The notes under the pieces were generated by a model. That model did not search any database. It was not told where the DNA came from and saw only the letters and a program-made list of their open reading frames with translations. This document shows, one piece after another, positions 52,880 through 63,099 of a DNA stretch of 64,000 nt (position 1 is the stretch's first letter; each line of letters begins with the position of its first letter). A program made the position numbers and the translations under genes. Origin of the DNA: Stagnimonas sp. (lineage in GTDB: Bacteria > Pseudomonadota > Gammaproteobacteria > Nevskiales > Nevskiaceae); contig JAUYNO010000075.1 in assembly GCA_030696045.1 (NCBI GenBank), positions 1 to 64,000 of the forward strand. Direction: 5' to 3'.

Positions 52880-53821
52880 CTAGGGGCGGGGATCGGCGCG
52901 GATAGTGTCGCCCGGTTCCGGCGCGTCGAGCAGCAGTTTCGACGGCCGGCAGCTGTAGCGCACCACATCGCCGGTCTGCTGGGCGATGGGCACGCCGGGG
53001 CTGATCGCGCCCTCGCCGGCCAGGATCAGGGTCTCGCCCCGGCGCAGCAACAGCTCCTCGCCGTTGCCGGTCAGCACATAGCTGCCGTTCTTGCTCTCGT
53101 CGATGTAGAGGAATTTCTCGTGATCGAACTCGATGCGGCCGTGCACGCGGGAAACATTCTCGCCCGCCAGCGGCACCGCGCACTGGGCGTCGCGGCCCAG
53201 CCGCAGCGGGCAATCCCGGGGCGCGAACTGGCGCGGCTGGCCGCGCACCCGCAGCACCAGCTCCAGGTACATGCCGCTGCTGCTCAGGGTCTGGGCATTG
53301 GCGAGACGGGTCTCTGATTCGCCGGCCGGCGCCCAAAGCAGGGACACCTCGCGGCTGAGGCGCAGGTAGTCCGGCGGCAGCGGCTGGCCCTCGGCCCGCA
53401 GCTGCTTGAGAAAGGCCTCGGTGGCGCCGATGCCGTGGGACGGCACCTGGCTTACGAGGATAGGCAACTGGGGCACGAAGTCGCCCCGCAGATCCTTGCC
53501 GACCACGGTGCACTGGCCCCAGTCGAGCAGCACCTGCGCCGACAGCAGGCGCCGTACCGGATCGGCCAGGCGCAGGCGCTCGACCTCGGCGATGAAGGCC
53601 TGCGCCGCCTGCCAGCCCTCGGCGGCACTGCGGAAGCCGGCCAGCACCCGGGTGCTGGCGAGTTCCAGCGCCTGGCCGCGCGCGGCCTCCACCGCCAGGT
53701 TCAGCCGGTACCAGTCGTCATAGACGAGCACGCCATCGACGATGCGCGAGCCGCGTGCGTCGCTGAAGATCGCCAGCAGCGCGCAAGCATCGAAAGGGCG
53801 ATTGCTGGGGAGCAGGGGCAC
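52880..53821 (-). CDS. FHA-domain protein with degenerate cyclase-like N-terminus (1)
   Basis: A 313-residue protein, GTG start 3 bp after the stop of the other FHA gene. The FHA domain (about 186-280) has intact phosphothreonine-binding residues: GR (210), S-R-x-H (224-227) and N-G (245-246) in ESKNGSYV. The N-terminal 140 residues follow the length and layout of a class III nucleotide cyclase domain (WGQCTVVGKDLRGDFVPQLP resembles the G-x-V-x-G-D-x-x-G core), but metal and base-recognition residues are missing. Probably a phosphopeptide reader for the kinase at 54873. Confidence 0.75.
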   Translation of the reverse strand: MPLLPSNRPFDACALLAIFSDARGSRIVDGVLVYDDWYRLNLAVEAARGQALELASTRVLAGFRSAAEGWQAAQAFIAEVERLRLADPVRRLLSAQVLLDWGQCTVVGKDLRGDFVPQLPILVSQVPSHGIGATEAFLKQLRAEGQPLPPDYLRLSREVSLLWAPAGESETRLANAQTLSSSGMYLELVLRVRGQPRQFAPRDCPLRLGRDAQCAVPLAGENVSRVHGRIEFDHEKFLYIDESKNGSYVLTGNGEELLLRRGETLILAGEGAISPGVPIAQQTGDVVRYSCRPSKLLLDAPEPGDTIRADPRP

Positions 53822-53824
53822 GGT

Positions 53825-54709
53825 TCAATCCCCCGGATCTTCGGTGAGGCAGCGGTACAGGATGACGTCGCCGGTCTGTTCCACCAGGGTCGCGCCCGGG
53901 CTGATGACGCCATCGCTGAGCAGGGGAAAGCGGTCGGCGCGCAGGAACACCTCGTTGCCGGCGGTGGTCAGGTAGCTGCCGTTGCGGGAGTCGTCGCGCA
54001 GGTGGAAGCGGCCGGCGTCGTAGAGGATGGCGCCGTGCAGGCGCGAGACATTGGGGCCGCCGATGATCAGCGCGCAGGCGGAATCGCGGCCGATGGTGTA
54101 AGGGCAGTCCTCGGGCCGCACGGTCTGGCTGCTGCCGCGCCGGGTCAGGCGCAGGGCGAGGTGCCGCCCGCTGTCGCGGACGCTGGAGACATGGACGGTC
54201 TTCTCGCGATAGGTGCTGGCGCCATCGCGCCAGGGCAGCTCCATCACGCCCTTGAGGGCGGCGCTCTCGCCCTCGTGCAGTTCGAACGGCAGCAGCTCGG
54301 AGCGCACCGCCGGCTGCAGGTGGAGGATGGCGTCGTGCGTCAGCAGCAGGCTGTGATCGCGGGCGTGGCTGAGGATCTCGCGCACCCGGTCGACCGGCAG
54401 CTGCTCGGAACTCTCCGGCCAGACCTCCAGCACGGCGCGGCCGCAGTAGTTGCCGATCCGGCCGTCCGCCTGCAGCTCCTCGGCCAGACGCAGGAAGGCG
54501 AGCGCGGCGTCGAGCGCGTGCTCCATACGGTCGTACATGCCCAGGAACTCGCCGCCGCCGGTGACCGCGATCGCCGCGCTCGGGCGCTCCAGGGCCGCCT
54601 TCAGCTTGGCCTGGTGCTCGTTGCCGAGCGGGCCGCCGCCGCGCACCGGCGCGGCATGGGCGAGCAGGACGACGTTGACGCGGGCGTCGGTGGCGGCGGC
54701 TGGCTTCAT
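53825..54709 (-). CDS. FHA-domain protein with degenerate cyclase-like N-terminus (2)
   Basis: A 294-residue protein. The FHA domain (about 180-275) has GRDS (R208), V-S-R-L-H (R223, H225) and SRNGSY (N243-G244). The N-terminal part contains VTGGGEFLGMYDRMEHALDA and IGNYCGRAVLEVW, which recall the G-D-G and G-I-x-x-G elements of class III cyclases with catalytic positions lost. It is paralogous to the gene that follows it. It is divergent from the kinase gene at 54873 (163 bp), its probable functional partner. Confidence 0.75.
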   Translation of the reverse strand: MKPAAATDARVNVVLLAHAAPVRGGGPLGNEHQAKLKAALERPSAAIAVTGGGEFLGMYDRMEHALDAALAFLRLAEELQADGRIGNYCGRAVLEVWPESSEQLPVDRVREILSHARDHSLLLTHDAILHLQPAVRSELLPFELHEGESAALKGVMELPWRDGASTYREKTVHVSSVRDSGRHLALRLTRRGSSQTVRPEDCPYTIGRDSACALIIGGPNVSRLHGAILYDAGRFHLRDDSRNGSYLTTAGNEVFLRADRFPLLSDGVISPGATLVEQTGDVILYRCLTEDPGD

Positions 54710-54859
54710 GCGGCGTGATCGTCCTTGGGCATCGCGAACAGTGCTGACAGGCGCCAGTTGAGCGCGTCTGCCGGATCAGTGCAAGCCGTCACGGCACCGG
54801 CGGGCGTCGGGAGCGGAAGGCCGGCTGACAGCCCGGTCGCATGGCCGGTACTGCGCTTA

Positions 54860-54865
54860 TACAAT
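54860..54865 (+). promoter_or_regulatory. Putative -10 of the kinase gene
   Basis: TACAAT lies 7 bp before the ATG at 54873, which lacks a Shine-Dalgarno site. The -35 is poor. This would make the kinase mRNA leaderless. Confidence 0.35.
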
Positions 54866-54872
54866 CGCCGGC

Positions 54873-57302
54873 ATGATCCCGATCGACTCCGCAGCCGCAT
54901 CCGGGCGTTACCAGAAGCACTGTCCGGGCTGCTTCCAGCTCAAGGAAGGTGCTGCGGTCTGTCCGCACTGCGGCTACGACGAGTCGACTCCGCGCAGCCC
55001 GTTGTTCCTGCCGCACGGCATGATCCTCGGCGGCCAGTACCGGGTCGGTCGGGTGCTGGGGCGGCCCGGCGGCTTCGGCATCACCTACCTGGGCTGGGAC
55101 ATCAACCTGCAGCAGCGGGTGGCGATCAAGGAATACCTGCCGCGCGAACTGGCGGCGCGCACCCAGGCCATGCTCGACGTCTGCGCCCACACGCCGGAAG
55201 ACCGCCGCGGCTTCGAGTTCGGCAAGGAGCAGTTCCTGCGCGAGGCGCGCATCGTCGCCAAGCTCGATCACCCCAACATCGTGCGGGTGCGCAATTTCTT
55301 CAACGCCCATTCCACCGCCTACCTGGTGATGGACTACTACGAGGGCATGTCGCTCGGCGATTACCTGACCAATGTCCGCACCCGGCTGGAGCCGGAGCTG
55401 GCGATCCCCCTGGTCAAGCCCATCCTCGACGGCCTGCAGTACGTGCACGAGCGCGGCCTGGTGCACCGCGACCTGAAGCCGCACAACATCTACCTCGCCG
55501 CCGTCGGCCGCCCCATCGTGCTCGACTTCGGTGCCGCCCGGCAGGCGGCCGGCGACCGCGTGCAGAGCCTGTCGGTGGTGCTGACCGAAGGCTATGCGCC
55601 GCTGGAGCAGTACCAGCGCCGCGCCATCCAGGGCCCCTGGACCGACGTCTACGGGGTCGCCGCGACGCTGTACCGGATGATCGCCGGCCACGCGCCGCCG
55701 ATCGCGCTCGATCGCATCGGCCAGGACCCGGTCGAGACCGACGGCTGGGAGGCGGTGCCCGAGGGCCTGATCCCGGCCATGCGCAAGGCGCTGGCGGTGC
55801 GCCCCAGCGACCGCTACCAGAGCGCCCTGGAATTCCGCACCGCGCTGGAACAGTACCGGAGCGTCGGCAGCCCGATCCCGGCCGAGGTCACGCCGGCCCG
55901 TGGTCGTCGCGAAACCGACCCCGTCTCGAAGCCGCGCGTCGGCACCCTGCCGCCGAAGCCGCGCAGCAACACCTTGCCGCCGATGACGCCGGTCTCGGCA
56001 GAGCGTCCGCCGGTGCCGCTCAGTCCGATTTCCTCGCGGGTGCCGGTGGACGCTCCGCTGATGTCGCCAGTGGTGCTGCGGGCGACGGCGCCGCCATCGA
56101 CACCCACCGCGCCGCCGGTGTCGGTGCCGGTCGCAAACCCGGAAGCCGAGCGCGAGGACGCCATGCCGCCGCGTCCGGCCGGCGGCTATCCGCTGCTGAA
56201 CCTGCCGCCGGGTGCGGTCGCCGCCACGCCGCGACCCGCCGAAGCGCCCGTGCCGCCACCGGGGCAGCCGCTCTACCGCCGGGTCGAGGAGGCCGGCGCA
56301 CCGCCGGTGCCGATGTCGCGGCCTTCGCCGCAGGCGCTGCGGCGGCGTGCAGTGGACCGCAAGGGCACGCTCCAGCGCCGGGGCTTGTTGCTGGCGCTGC
56401 TGCTGGTCGCGTCCGGGGCGGTGGTCTATGTGCTGCTCAATCCACCCGGCGAGACGCCGGTGCCGCCGCAGGTGTCGCCCGCCGCGGCCGGCGAGCCAGC
56501 GGCAGCCACGCCGGCCACCCCCGATCCGCTGCCAGTGGCGGGTGTCCCGCCGCCGTCGCCGCCCGTCGACGCCGAGCCGCTGCTGCCCGGCGAGCCACCG
56601 GAGACGGTGGTGCTGCCCAGTGGCGAGCTGCCGGTGGCGGGCAGCGAGGGCCTGCTGGCGATGCGGTCGTTCCGGGTCGGCGTCACCGAGGTCACGGTCG
56701 GCCAGTTCCGCGACTTCGTCCGCCGCAGCGGCTACCGCAATCCGCGCTGGCAGAACTATCCCTGCGAGAGCGCCGGTGGCCGTCTGCCGGAATGGGACAA
56801 TCCCGGCTATGCCCAGACCGAGGACTTCCCGGTGGTCTGCGTCAGCTGGGCCGATGCCAATGCCTACAGCCAGTGGCTGAGCCGCGAGACCGGCCTGCGT
56901 TACCGCCTGCCCACCGAGGCCGAATGGGAGTACGCCGCGCGCGCCGGCACCCGCGGCCGCTACTGGTGGGGCAATGAGGTGACCGCCGGCGTTGCCGCCT
57001 GCCAGAACTGCCTGCCCGAGGTGCCGACCCAACCCGCCGCCGTGCGCAGCTTCCCGGGCAATCCCTTCGGGCTCTACGAGACCCTAGGCAATGCCCGCGA
57101 GTGGACCTGCTCCAGCTACCAGTCCGCCGGGGTCAGCAACCGCTGTGGCACGCCCGGTGAAGACAGCCGGGTGGCGGTGCGGGGTGGCTCCTGGCAGCAA
57201 GGGCAGGAGGCGCTCGACATCAGCAGCCGCGAGGGCTTCGAACCCTACCGCCGCAATGTCTGGACCGGCTTCCGTGTGGTGCAGGATTTGCCGGGCGGAT
57301 AA
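54873..57302 (+). CDS. Membrane Ser/Thr protein kinase fused to a formylglycine-generating-enzyme (SUMF1)-like domain
   Basis: An 809-residue protein. Order: an N-terminal zinc ribbon (C17, C20, C30, C33), PknB-type kinase domain (about 50-330; glycine loop [13 protein letters not shown]86, E124, HRD D200, DFG D218, activation segment [10 protein letters not shown]), a Pro-rich linker, one membrane span (about 504-522) and an FGE-like domain (594-805; [53 protein letters not shown]). The extracytoplasmic FGE-like domain may be a sensor or binding module rather than an oxidase. FHA partners are encoded divergently. A damaged second copy of its 3' end follows. Confidence 0.9.
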   Translation: MIPIDSAAASGRYQKHCPGCFQLKEGAAVCPHCGYDESTPRSPLFLPHGMILGGQYRVGRVLGRPGGFGITYLGWDINLQQRVAIKEYLPRELAARTQAMLDVCAHTPEDRRGFEFGKEQFLREARIVAKLDHPNIVRVRNFFNAHSTAYLVMDYYEGMSLGDYLTNVRTRLEPELAIPLVKPILDGLQYVHERGLVHRDLKPHNIYLAAVGRPIVLDFGAARQAAGDRVQSLSVVLTEGYAPLEQYQRRAIQGPWTDVYGVAATLYRMIAGHAPPIALDRIGQDPVETDGWEAVPEGLIPAMRKALAVRPSDRYQSALEFRTALEQYRSVGSPIPAEVTPARGRRETDPVSKPRVGTLPPKPRSNTLPPMTPVSAERPPVPLSPISSRVPVDAPLMSPVVLRATAPPSTPTAPPVSVPVANPEAEREDAMPPRPAGGYPLLNLPPGAVAATPRPAEAPVPPPGQPLYRRVEEAGAPPVPMSRPSPQALRRRAVDRKGTLQRRGLLLALLLVASGAVVYVLLNPPGETPVPPQVSPAAAGEPAAATPATPDPLPVAGVPPPSPPVDAEPLLPGEPPETVVLPSGELPVAGSEGLLAMRSFRVGVTEVTVGQFRDFVRRSGYRNPRWQNYPCESAGGRLPEWDNPGYAQTEDFPVVCVSWADANAYSQWLSRETGLRYRLPTEAEWEYAARAGTRGRYWWGNEVTAGVAACQNCLPEVPTQPAAVRSFPGNPFGLYETLGNAREWTCSSYQSAGVSNRCGTPGEDSRVAVRGGSWQQGQEALDISSREGFEPYRRNVWTGFRVVQDLPGG

Positions 57303-57376
57303 GGGTTCCCCTGCGGTACGGCGCCGACTCGCCCGGCTCGCATCCCGTCCGCTGCGCGGTCGTAGGCTCGCGGCGC

Positions 57377-57432
57377 ACCGCCGCAATGTCTGGGCCGGTT
57401 TCCGCGTGGTGCAGGATCTGCCGGGCGGATAG
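57377..57432 (+). pseudogene. 3' remnant of a second kinase-FGE gene
   Basis: A 56 bp stretch nearly identical to the end of the kinase gene (copy at 57247-57302), exactly 130 bp downstream. It encodes [17 protein letters not shown] and stop. The five differences include three silent third- or first-position changes and one Thr-to-Ala change, so it diverged as coding sequence. No start or upstream domain is left. Confidence 0.75.
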
Positions 57433-57447
57433 GGACGGGCGCCGACC

Positions 57448-58632
57448 TCAGCCGCCGCGCAGGGCCTCCACCACCCGCATCCGCGCCGCCCGGATCGCCG
57501 GTGGCAGGCCGCCCAGCAGGCCGATGAGGGTGGCCCAGATCAGGCCCTTCTGCATCAGCTCCGGCGTCACCGCGAAGTTGAAGGCGATCTGGGTGAAGTT
57601 GGCGCCGAGGGTGGACACCGTCATGTTGTTGAACAGGACGTAGGCGACCGCCGCGCCCAGGACGCCGCCGGTCAGCGCCAGCAACAGGGCCTCGGTCAGC
57701 ACTGACAGCACCACCGGCAGGCCGGAGAAGCCGATCGCGCGCAGGGTGGCGATCTCCACCTGCCGGGTGGAGACCGCCGAGTACATGCTGTTGAGCGCGC
57801 CGAACAGCGCGCCCACCGCCATGATCGCCGCCACCACCGAGGTCAGCATGCCGATCTGCTGGGTGAATTGCTGCGACTGGCTGGAGTAGTAGGCGACCTC
57901 GGTGCTGGCATCGACCTGCAGGCGTGGGTCGGCCTTGATCGCCGCCTGGATGCCCGGGAGGCTCTGCGCCGACTGCATCTGCGCCAGCATCGACGAGGCC
58001 GAGCCACCACGCCCGAAGGCCGAGCGGGCGGTGTTGGCATCGGTCCAGAGTTCGGACTCGTGGGCATCGCCGTCGGCGCTGAAGGTGCCGACCACGGTCC
58101 ACTCCGAGCCCCGGAATTTCAGCACCGCGCCGAGCTGGACACCCTGGAACTGGTTGGCGGCGCCCTTGCCGACCACCACTTCGCGCAGGCCCGGGGTGAA
58201 CCAGCGGCCCTCGATCAGCTTCGCCTCGGGTCGCAGTTGCAGGCCCAGGGGCTCGACGCCGCGCAGCGAGACATTGACGTCGGCGCGCTGGGCGCCTTCG
58301 CCCCGGCGCAGTTCGGTGATCACCACCAGCTCCGCCGACACCAGCGGCCGGCCCTCGGCATCGCGGGCGAGGCCCGGCAGTTCGCGCAGCAGCGGCAGGA
58401 TGTCCGGCATCAGCGTCGACGACAGCTCGCTGGTGACGCCGCCGGCCAGGACCATCAGGCGGTCGTCCTTGCCGGTGGCCTTCAGGGTGGCGCCGAAGCC
58501 CTGGGCCATCGACAGCATCGCCACCAGCACGCCGACCACGCCGGCAATGCCGATGACGATCACCAGGGAAGAGCCAAGCCGCTGTGGAATCGCCCGCAGG
58601 TTCATCAGGGTGATGGCGAGGATCTGTTTCAT
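57448..58632 (-). CDS. ABC transporter permease (FtsX/MacB type), second
   Basis: A 394-residue protein with the MacB/FtsX layout: an N-terminal membrane helix (about 20-42), a periplasmic domain (about 50-265) and three C-terminal helices with the signature LTSVVAAIMAVGALFGALNSMYSAVSTRQVEIATLRAIG. It forms a heterodimer or works beside the permease encoded just upstream. It is the last gene of the four-gene operon. Confidence 0.9.
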   Translation of the reverse strand: MKQILAITLMNLRAIPQRLGSSLVIVIGIAGVVGVLVAMLSMAQGFGATLKATGKDDRLMVLAGGVTSELSSTLMPDILPLLRELPGLARDAEGRPLVSAELVVITELRRGEGAQRADVNVSLRGVEPLGLQLRPEAKLIEGRWFTPGLREVVVGKGAANQFQGVQLGAVLKFRGSEWTVVGTFSADGDAHESELWTDANTARSAFGRGGSASSMLAQMQSAQSLPGIQAAIKADPRLQVDASTEVAYYSSQSQQFTQQIGMLTSVVAAIMAVGALFGALNSMYSAVSTRQVEIATLRAIGFSGLPVVLSVLTEALLLALTGGVLGAAVAYVLFNNMTVSTLGANFTQIAFNFAVTPELMQKGLIWATLIGLLGGLPPAIRAARMRVVEALRGG

Positions 58633-58642
58633 GGCTTGTTCC

Positions 58643-59803
58643 CTAGCGGCCGCTGAGGCCGTCGACGATCGACAGCCGCATGGCCCGCAGCGCCGGTGGC
58701 AGCCCGACCAGCAGGCCGACCCCGAGCATGCTGGCGACCGCGATCAGCCAGACCGTGGCATCGGCGCGCAGGGGCGGAAAGGAAACCGGCGCGTGCGCCA
58801 GCGCGACCATGGCCGCGCTCGCCAGCGCCATGCCGACCAGGCCGCCGATGACGCACATCAGCAGCGATTCGGCGAGCACCAGGCCGAGCACGCCGCCGTT
58901 GCTGAAGCCCAGGGTCTTGAGCACCGCCAGCTCCGGAATCCGCTCGCGCACTGCCTGGCTCATGGTGTTGCCGGTGAGCAGCAGGATGGTGAAGAACACG
59001 GCGCCGAGGATGGCGTTGAGGATGAGGCTGAGGTTGCCGACCTGGCGCACGAAGTTGAGGTTGAACTCCTTCTCCGACTGGGTCTTGGTCTCGTCCGGCG
59101 AGTTCTCGAACATGGCATCGACCTGGCGGCCGATGGCCTCGGCGCGGTTGGGGTCGGTGATGCGCAGCACGTAGATGCCGGCCGTGCCCTGGCCGAACAG
59201 GCGCGCCTCGTCGAAGTAGTCGTAGCGGATGTACATGTTGCCCATGCGCGGGCAGGAGTCGGCCGTGGTGTTGTCGAAGATGCCGACCAGGTCAAAGGCC
59301 CAGGCGCGCGAGCCATCCTTGAGCGGAAAGATCTGGCTGTTGAGCGGAATACGGTCGCCGACCTTCCAGCCGAAGCGTTCGGCCAGTTGCCGGCCGGCGA
59401 CGGCGGCCGTGCGCGAGCCTTTCCAGGCCTCGGCCTGCTCGGCGGGCAGGGTGCATTCGGTGAAGGTCTTGAGCCAGCGCTCGGGCACCACCGCGAACTG
59501 CGGGAAGAAATTCTTCGGGTCCTTGTAGACGCCGCCGAAGAACTGCGACCAGGACACTTGCTCGACCCCGGGCACCGCCTCCAGCTGCGGCAGCAGGCGC
59601 AGCGGCAGCGGCGAGGTGAAGGAAACCCGCGCCTGGGTAATCAGCAGATTGGCGCTGAGGTTGATGGTGCCGCCGTAGAACAGCGAGTTGGCGGCCTGCA
59701 GCAGGCCCAGCAGCAGGAAGGCGGCGACCAGCGAAAACATGGTCAGCCAGGTGCGCGTCTTCTTGCGCCAGAGCGTGGCCCAGAGCAGGGGGAAGTATTT
59801 CAT
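58643..59803 (-). CDS. ABC transporter permease (FtsX/MacB type), first
   Basis: A 386-residue protein with the same topology: membrane helix near 18-38, a periplasmic domain to about 260 with Cys pair (ECTLPAEQ and DSCPRM), then three helices with ERIPELAVLKTLGFSNGGVLGLVLAESLLM. It starts 14 bp after the ATPase gene. Confidence 0.9.
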   Translation of the reverse strand: MKYFPLLWATLWRKKTRTWLTMFSLVAAFLLLGLLQAANSLFYGGTINLSANLLITQARVSFTSPLPLRLLPQLEAVPGVEQVSWSQFFGGVYKDPKNFFPQFAVVPERWLKTFTECTLPAEQAEAWKGSRTAAVAGRQLAERFGWKVGDRIPLNSQIFPLKDGSRAWAFDLVGIFDNTTADSCPRMGNMYIRYDYFDEARLFGQGTAGIYVLRITDPNRAEAIGRQVDAMFENSPDETKTQSEKEFNLNFVRQVGNLSLILNAILGAVFFTILLLTGNTMSQAVRERIPELAVLKTLGFSNGGVLGLVLAESLLMCVIGGLVGMALASAAMVALAHAPVSFPPLRADATVWLIAVASMLGVGLLVGLPPALRAMRLSIVDGLSGR

Positions 59804-59817
59804 GGCGACCTCCGCGC

Positions 59818-60499
<682 letters not shown>

Positions 60500-60510
<11 letters not shown>

Positions 60511-61744
60511 TGGCTCCTTGCACCTTGACCTGGTTTCCGTCCGATAGCTTGCCGAATTCGCCGACCGCCAGCGACTCGCCACCGCTGAGTCCTTCGAGCA
60601 CCGCCAGATAGCCATTCTCGGCTGCCTCGGTGCGCACCACACGGCGGCTGACGGTGCTGCCCGACAGCAGCCAGACCGCGTCGCCGTCGAGCGCCTCGGC
60701 CGGCATCAGCACCCGCCGGGGCAGCGGCGCGGCGCTCGGTGCCGGGCGCTCGGCGAGAAAGCTCACCCGCGCGCCCATGTCCGGCAGGATGCGGGCGTCG
60801 AGCGCCTCGCCCGCCAGGCGTTCGAAGCCGACCCGCACCTTCACCGTCGCCTTGCTGCGGTCGGCGGTGGGGATGATGGCGACCAGCCGCGAGGGAATCT
60901 CCCAGTCCGGATAGGCATTGAGCTTGGTGCTGGCGCCCTGGCCGTCCCGGACCTTGTTGAGGAAGTTTTCGTTGACGTCGACTTCCACTTCCAGCGAGTT
61001 CATGTCGACCAGGGTGCCCAGCCCGGTGCGGGTGCCGGCGCCGCCAGCCGACAGCGGCGAGATCATCTCGCCCGGCTGCGCGTTCTTCACCGTGATGACG
61101 CCGGCGAAGGGCGCGCGCACCACGGTGTCGTCGAGTTGCTGGCCGATCACCGCCAGCTGCCGCTGCGCCACTTTCACGCCCTGCTCGCTGCTGGCCAGAC
61201 GCGCGCGCAGCTGCTCGACCGCGGTCTGGGCATTGTCGAGCACGGCCTGAGAAACCAGCTTCTTTTCCAGCAGGTCGCGGTTGCGGCGGGCCTCGCGCTC
61301 GGCATTGGCGAGCGAGACCCGCAGTTCGGTCAGCTGGGCGCGCGCCTGTTCGACCTGGGCCTCGGCCAGCGCCAGTTGGCTGGCGACATTGCTGTCGTCC
61401 AGGCGCGCCAGCACCTCGCCCTCGGCGACCCGCTGGCCTTCCTCGAAATTGATCGCCATCACCTTGCCGGTGATCTTCGAGGACACCGTCGCCTGCCGGC
61501 GTGCCACCACGTAGCCGGAGGCGTCGAGCACCGAGCCGCCGCTCGCCGCCGCCGCGCCGCCTTTCACCTGCACGCTCACCGCCCGAACTGGCACGGCGCC
61601 AGTACCGCGCAGCGCGAAGTAGGCGCCGCCGCCCAGCAGCAGGAGCAGCGCGGCCAGCAGCCAAGGCCAGCGCGCTGGGGCCGGCGCGGACGGGCTGCCG
61701 CGATCAATCGAAAGCTGGCGGAGGAGTTCGGCTTGGGAGGACAT
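60500..61744 (-). CDS. Periplasmic adaptor (MacA/HlyD family) of the ABC exporter
   Basis: A 414-residue protein with an N-terminal membrane anchor (about 25-47), barrel-sandwich/lipoyl halves (VSSKITGKVMAINFEEGQRV and VRAPFAGVITVKNAQPGEMI), an alpha-hairpin (about 115-200, coiled coil) and beta-barrel domains. The first gene of the operon adaptor-ATPase-permease-permease. No outer-membrane TolC-like gene is adjacent. Substrate unknown; macrolide, siderophore, peptide or lipid export are all possible. Confidence 0.92.
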
Positions 61745-61843
61745 ACGAGCGCGGGCTGGAAAGCAAGGCTCGCAGCATGCCGCAGCACCGGGTCCGGCGG
61801 TAGCGGTTTCTTGTAACCGCCGGAAACGGCGGGCCGCCCCGAC

Positions 61844-62329
61844 TCAGCAGTTGACGCCTTCGCGGTTGCGGCGCTGCCGGTCGCTGGGATCGCCCATGTC
61901 CTCGCCTGCGGTCGCCGCCGCCGCGACGTCGAGCTGATACAGGCCGTCGGCGCCGATCACCGAGCCCGGATAGTGGTACTTGCCGTCCGCGCCGCGGAAG
62001 CAGCCGCGCGGGTGGTAGTGGCCGTCCATGCCCAGGAAGGCGCCGGGCGGGTGGTACTTGCCATCGGCACCGAGAAAGAAATTGCGGCCGTAGTACCTGC
62101 CGTCATTGCCGAGGAAGGTGCCAGCGGCGCGGTAGACGCCGTCGCTGCACAGCAGCTCACCAAGACGGTGGTACTTGCCGTCGGTGCCGACGAAGGAACC
62201 GGGTGGGTGATAGAGGCCGTCGTTGCCGAGGAAATGATCCTTCGGGTGGTACTTGCCGTCGTTGCCGAGCTGGTGACCGGTCTGGTGATACTGGCCATCA
62301 ATGCCGCGGAATCGTGTCGCTTGTTTCAT
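61844..62329 (-). CDS. Protein built of ten 13-residue DG-Y-H repeats
   Basis: A 161-residue protein without signal peptide. From residue 7 it consists of ten head-to-tail 13-residue units of the form F-L-G-x-D-G-K-Y-H-P-P-G-x (for example FLGNDGLYHPPGS, FLGADGKYHPPGA). D5, G6 and Y8 are present in every unit, and the C-terminal 27 residues are a non-repeat acidic/basic tail. Unit 5 has a Cys in place of Gly. Regular DG turns and alternating hydrophobics suggest a beta-solenoid or serial beta-hairpins; the Asp and His could bind metal. No family recognised. It lies 143 bp after cysH, same direction. Confidence 0.75.
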   Translation of the reverse strand: MKQATRFRGIDGQYHQTGHQLGNDGKYHPKDHFLGNDGLYHPPGSFVGTDGKYHRLGELLCSDGVYRAAGTFLGNDGRYYGRNFFLGADGKYHPPGAFLGMDGHYHPRGCFRGADGKYHYPGSVIGADGLYQLDVAAAATAGEDMGDPSDRQRRNREGVNC

Positions 62330-62472
62330 GCGCGCTCCATGCAGCTCGCTATCGGAATGGGAGCGGGGGCCGGCAGTGGAAACCTCGGCGCGTCCGCAGT
62401 CGCGGCGGCGAAAAGCAAGGGCCGGGGCGGCGGCCACGGTAACACGAATGGCCGGCGGGGCTCGTTGCGGTG

Positions 62473-63099
62473 CTAGTGGGCCAGGTGCAGACCGCACTCC
62501 CGGTGGCCTTCCAGCTTGGTCGGATCGCTGTAGTCGAAATTGTTCGGCAGCCGGTGTTGCTGGCAGTACTCGTACATCTGCTTGCTGCTCCAGTGCAGCA
62601 GCGGGGTGAGCTTGATCATGCCGTCCGGATTGATGCTGGCCGGCTGCATCGCGGCGCGGGTGGCGGTGCTCTCGGCGCGCAGGGCGGTGAACCAGACATC
62701 CGGCTTGAGCTCGCCGACCGCGCGGGCAAAGGGTTCCAGCTTCACCTCGCGGGTGAAGACGGCGAGCCGCTCCGGTTCGTCGAGCCCAGGCGGCGGGCCT
62801 TCCAGCGCCTCGCGGCGGGCCCGCGAGCGCAGCGGCTGATACACCACCAGATTCAGGCGCAGGCGGTCGATGATCTCCTGCGCCGTGCGGTAGGTCGCCG
62901 GCGTGCCGTAGCCGGCGTCGATCCACAGCACCGGGATGTCGGGCCGCTGCTGGCTGACCAGGTGCAGCAGCACCGCCGAGTACGGCGCGAAGTTGCTGGT
63001 GACCACCGGCCGCAGGCCCTGGGTCAGTGCCCAGGCGATGAGGGCCTGTGGGTCCTGGCCCAGTTCGGCATTGACGCGGTCGAGTTCGGTGATCGTCAT
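62473..63099 (-). CDS. cysH: Phosphoadenylyl-sulfate (PAPS) reductase
   Basis: A 208-residue protein that reduces PAPS to sulfite. The PP-loop (VVTSNFAPYSAVLLHL, with Asn-Phe-Ala-Pro in place of Ser-Phe-Gly-Ala), DIPVLWIDAGYGTPATYR, DVWFTALRAESTATRA and the catalytic C-terminal Cys in RECGLH are present. The lack of extra Cys pairs indicates the thioredoxin-dependent, iron-sulfur-free PAPS type. ATG 63099 is preferred over in-frame 63132. It is apart from other cys genes here. Confidence 0.87.
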   Translation of the reverse strand: MTITELDRVNAELGQDPQALIAWALTQGLRPVVTSNFAPYSAVLLHLVSQQRPDIPVLWIDAGYGTPATYRTAQEIIDRLRLNLVVYQPLRSRARREALEGPPPGLDEPERLAVFTREVKLEPFARAVGELKPDVWFTALRAESTATRAAMQPASINPDGMIKLTPLLHWSSKQMYEYCQQHRLPNNFDYSDPTKLEGHRECGLHLAH

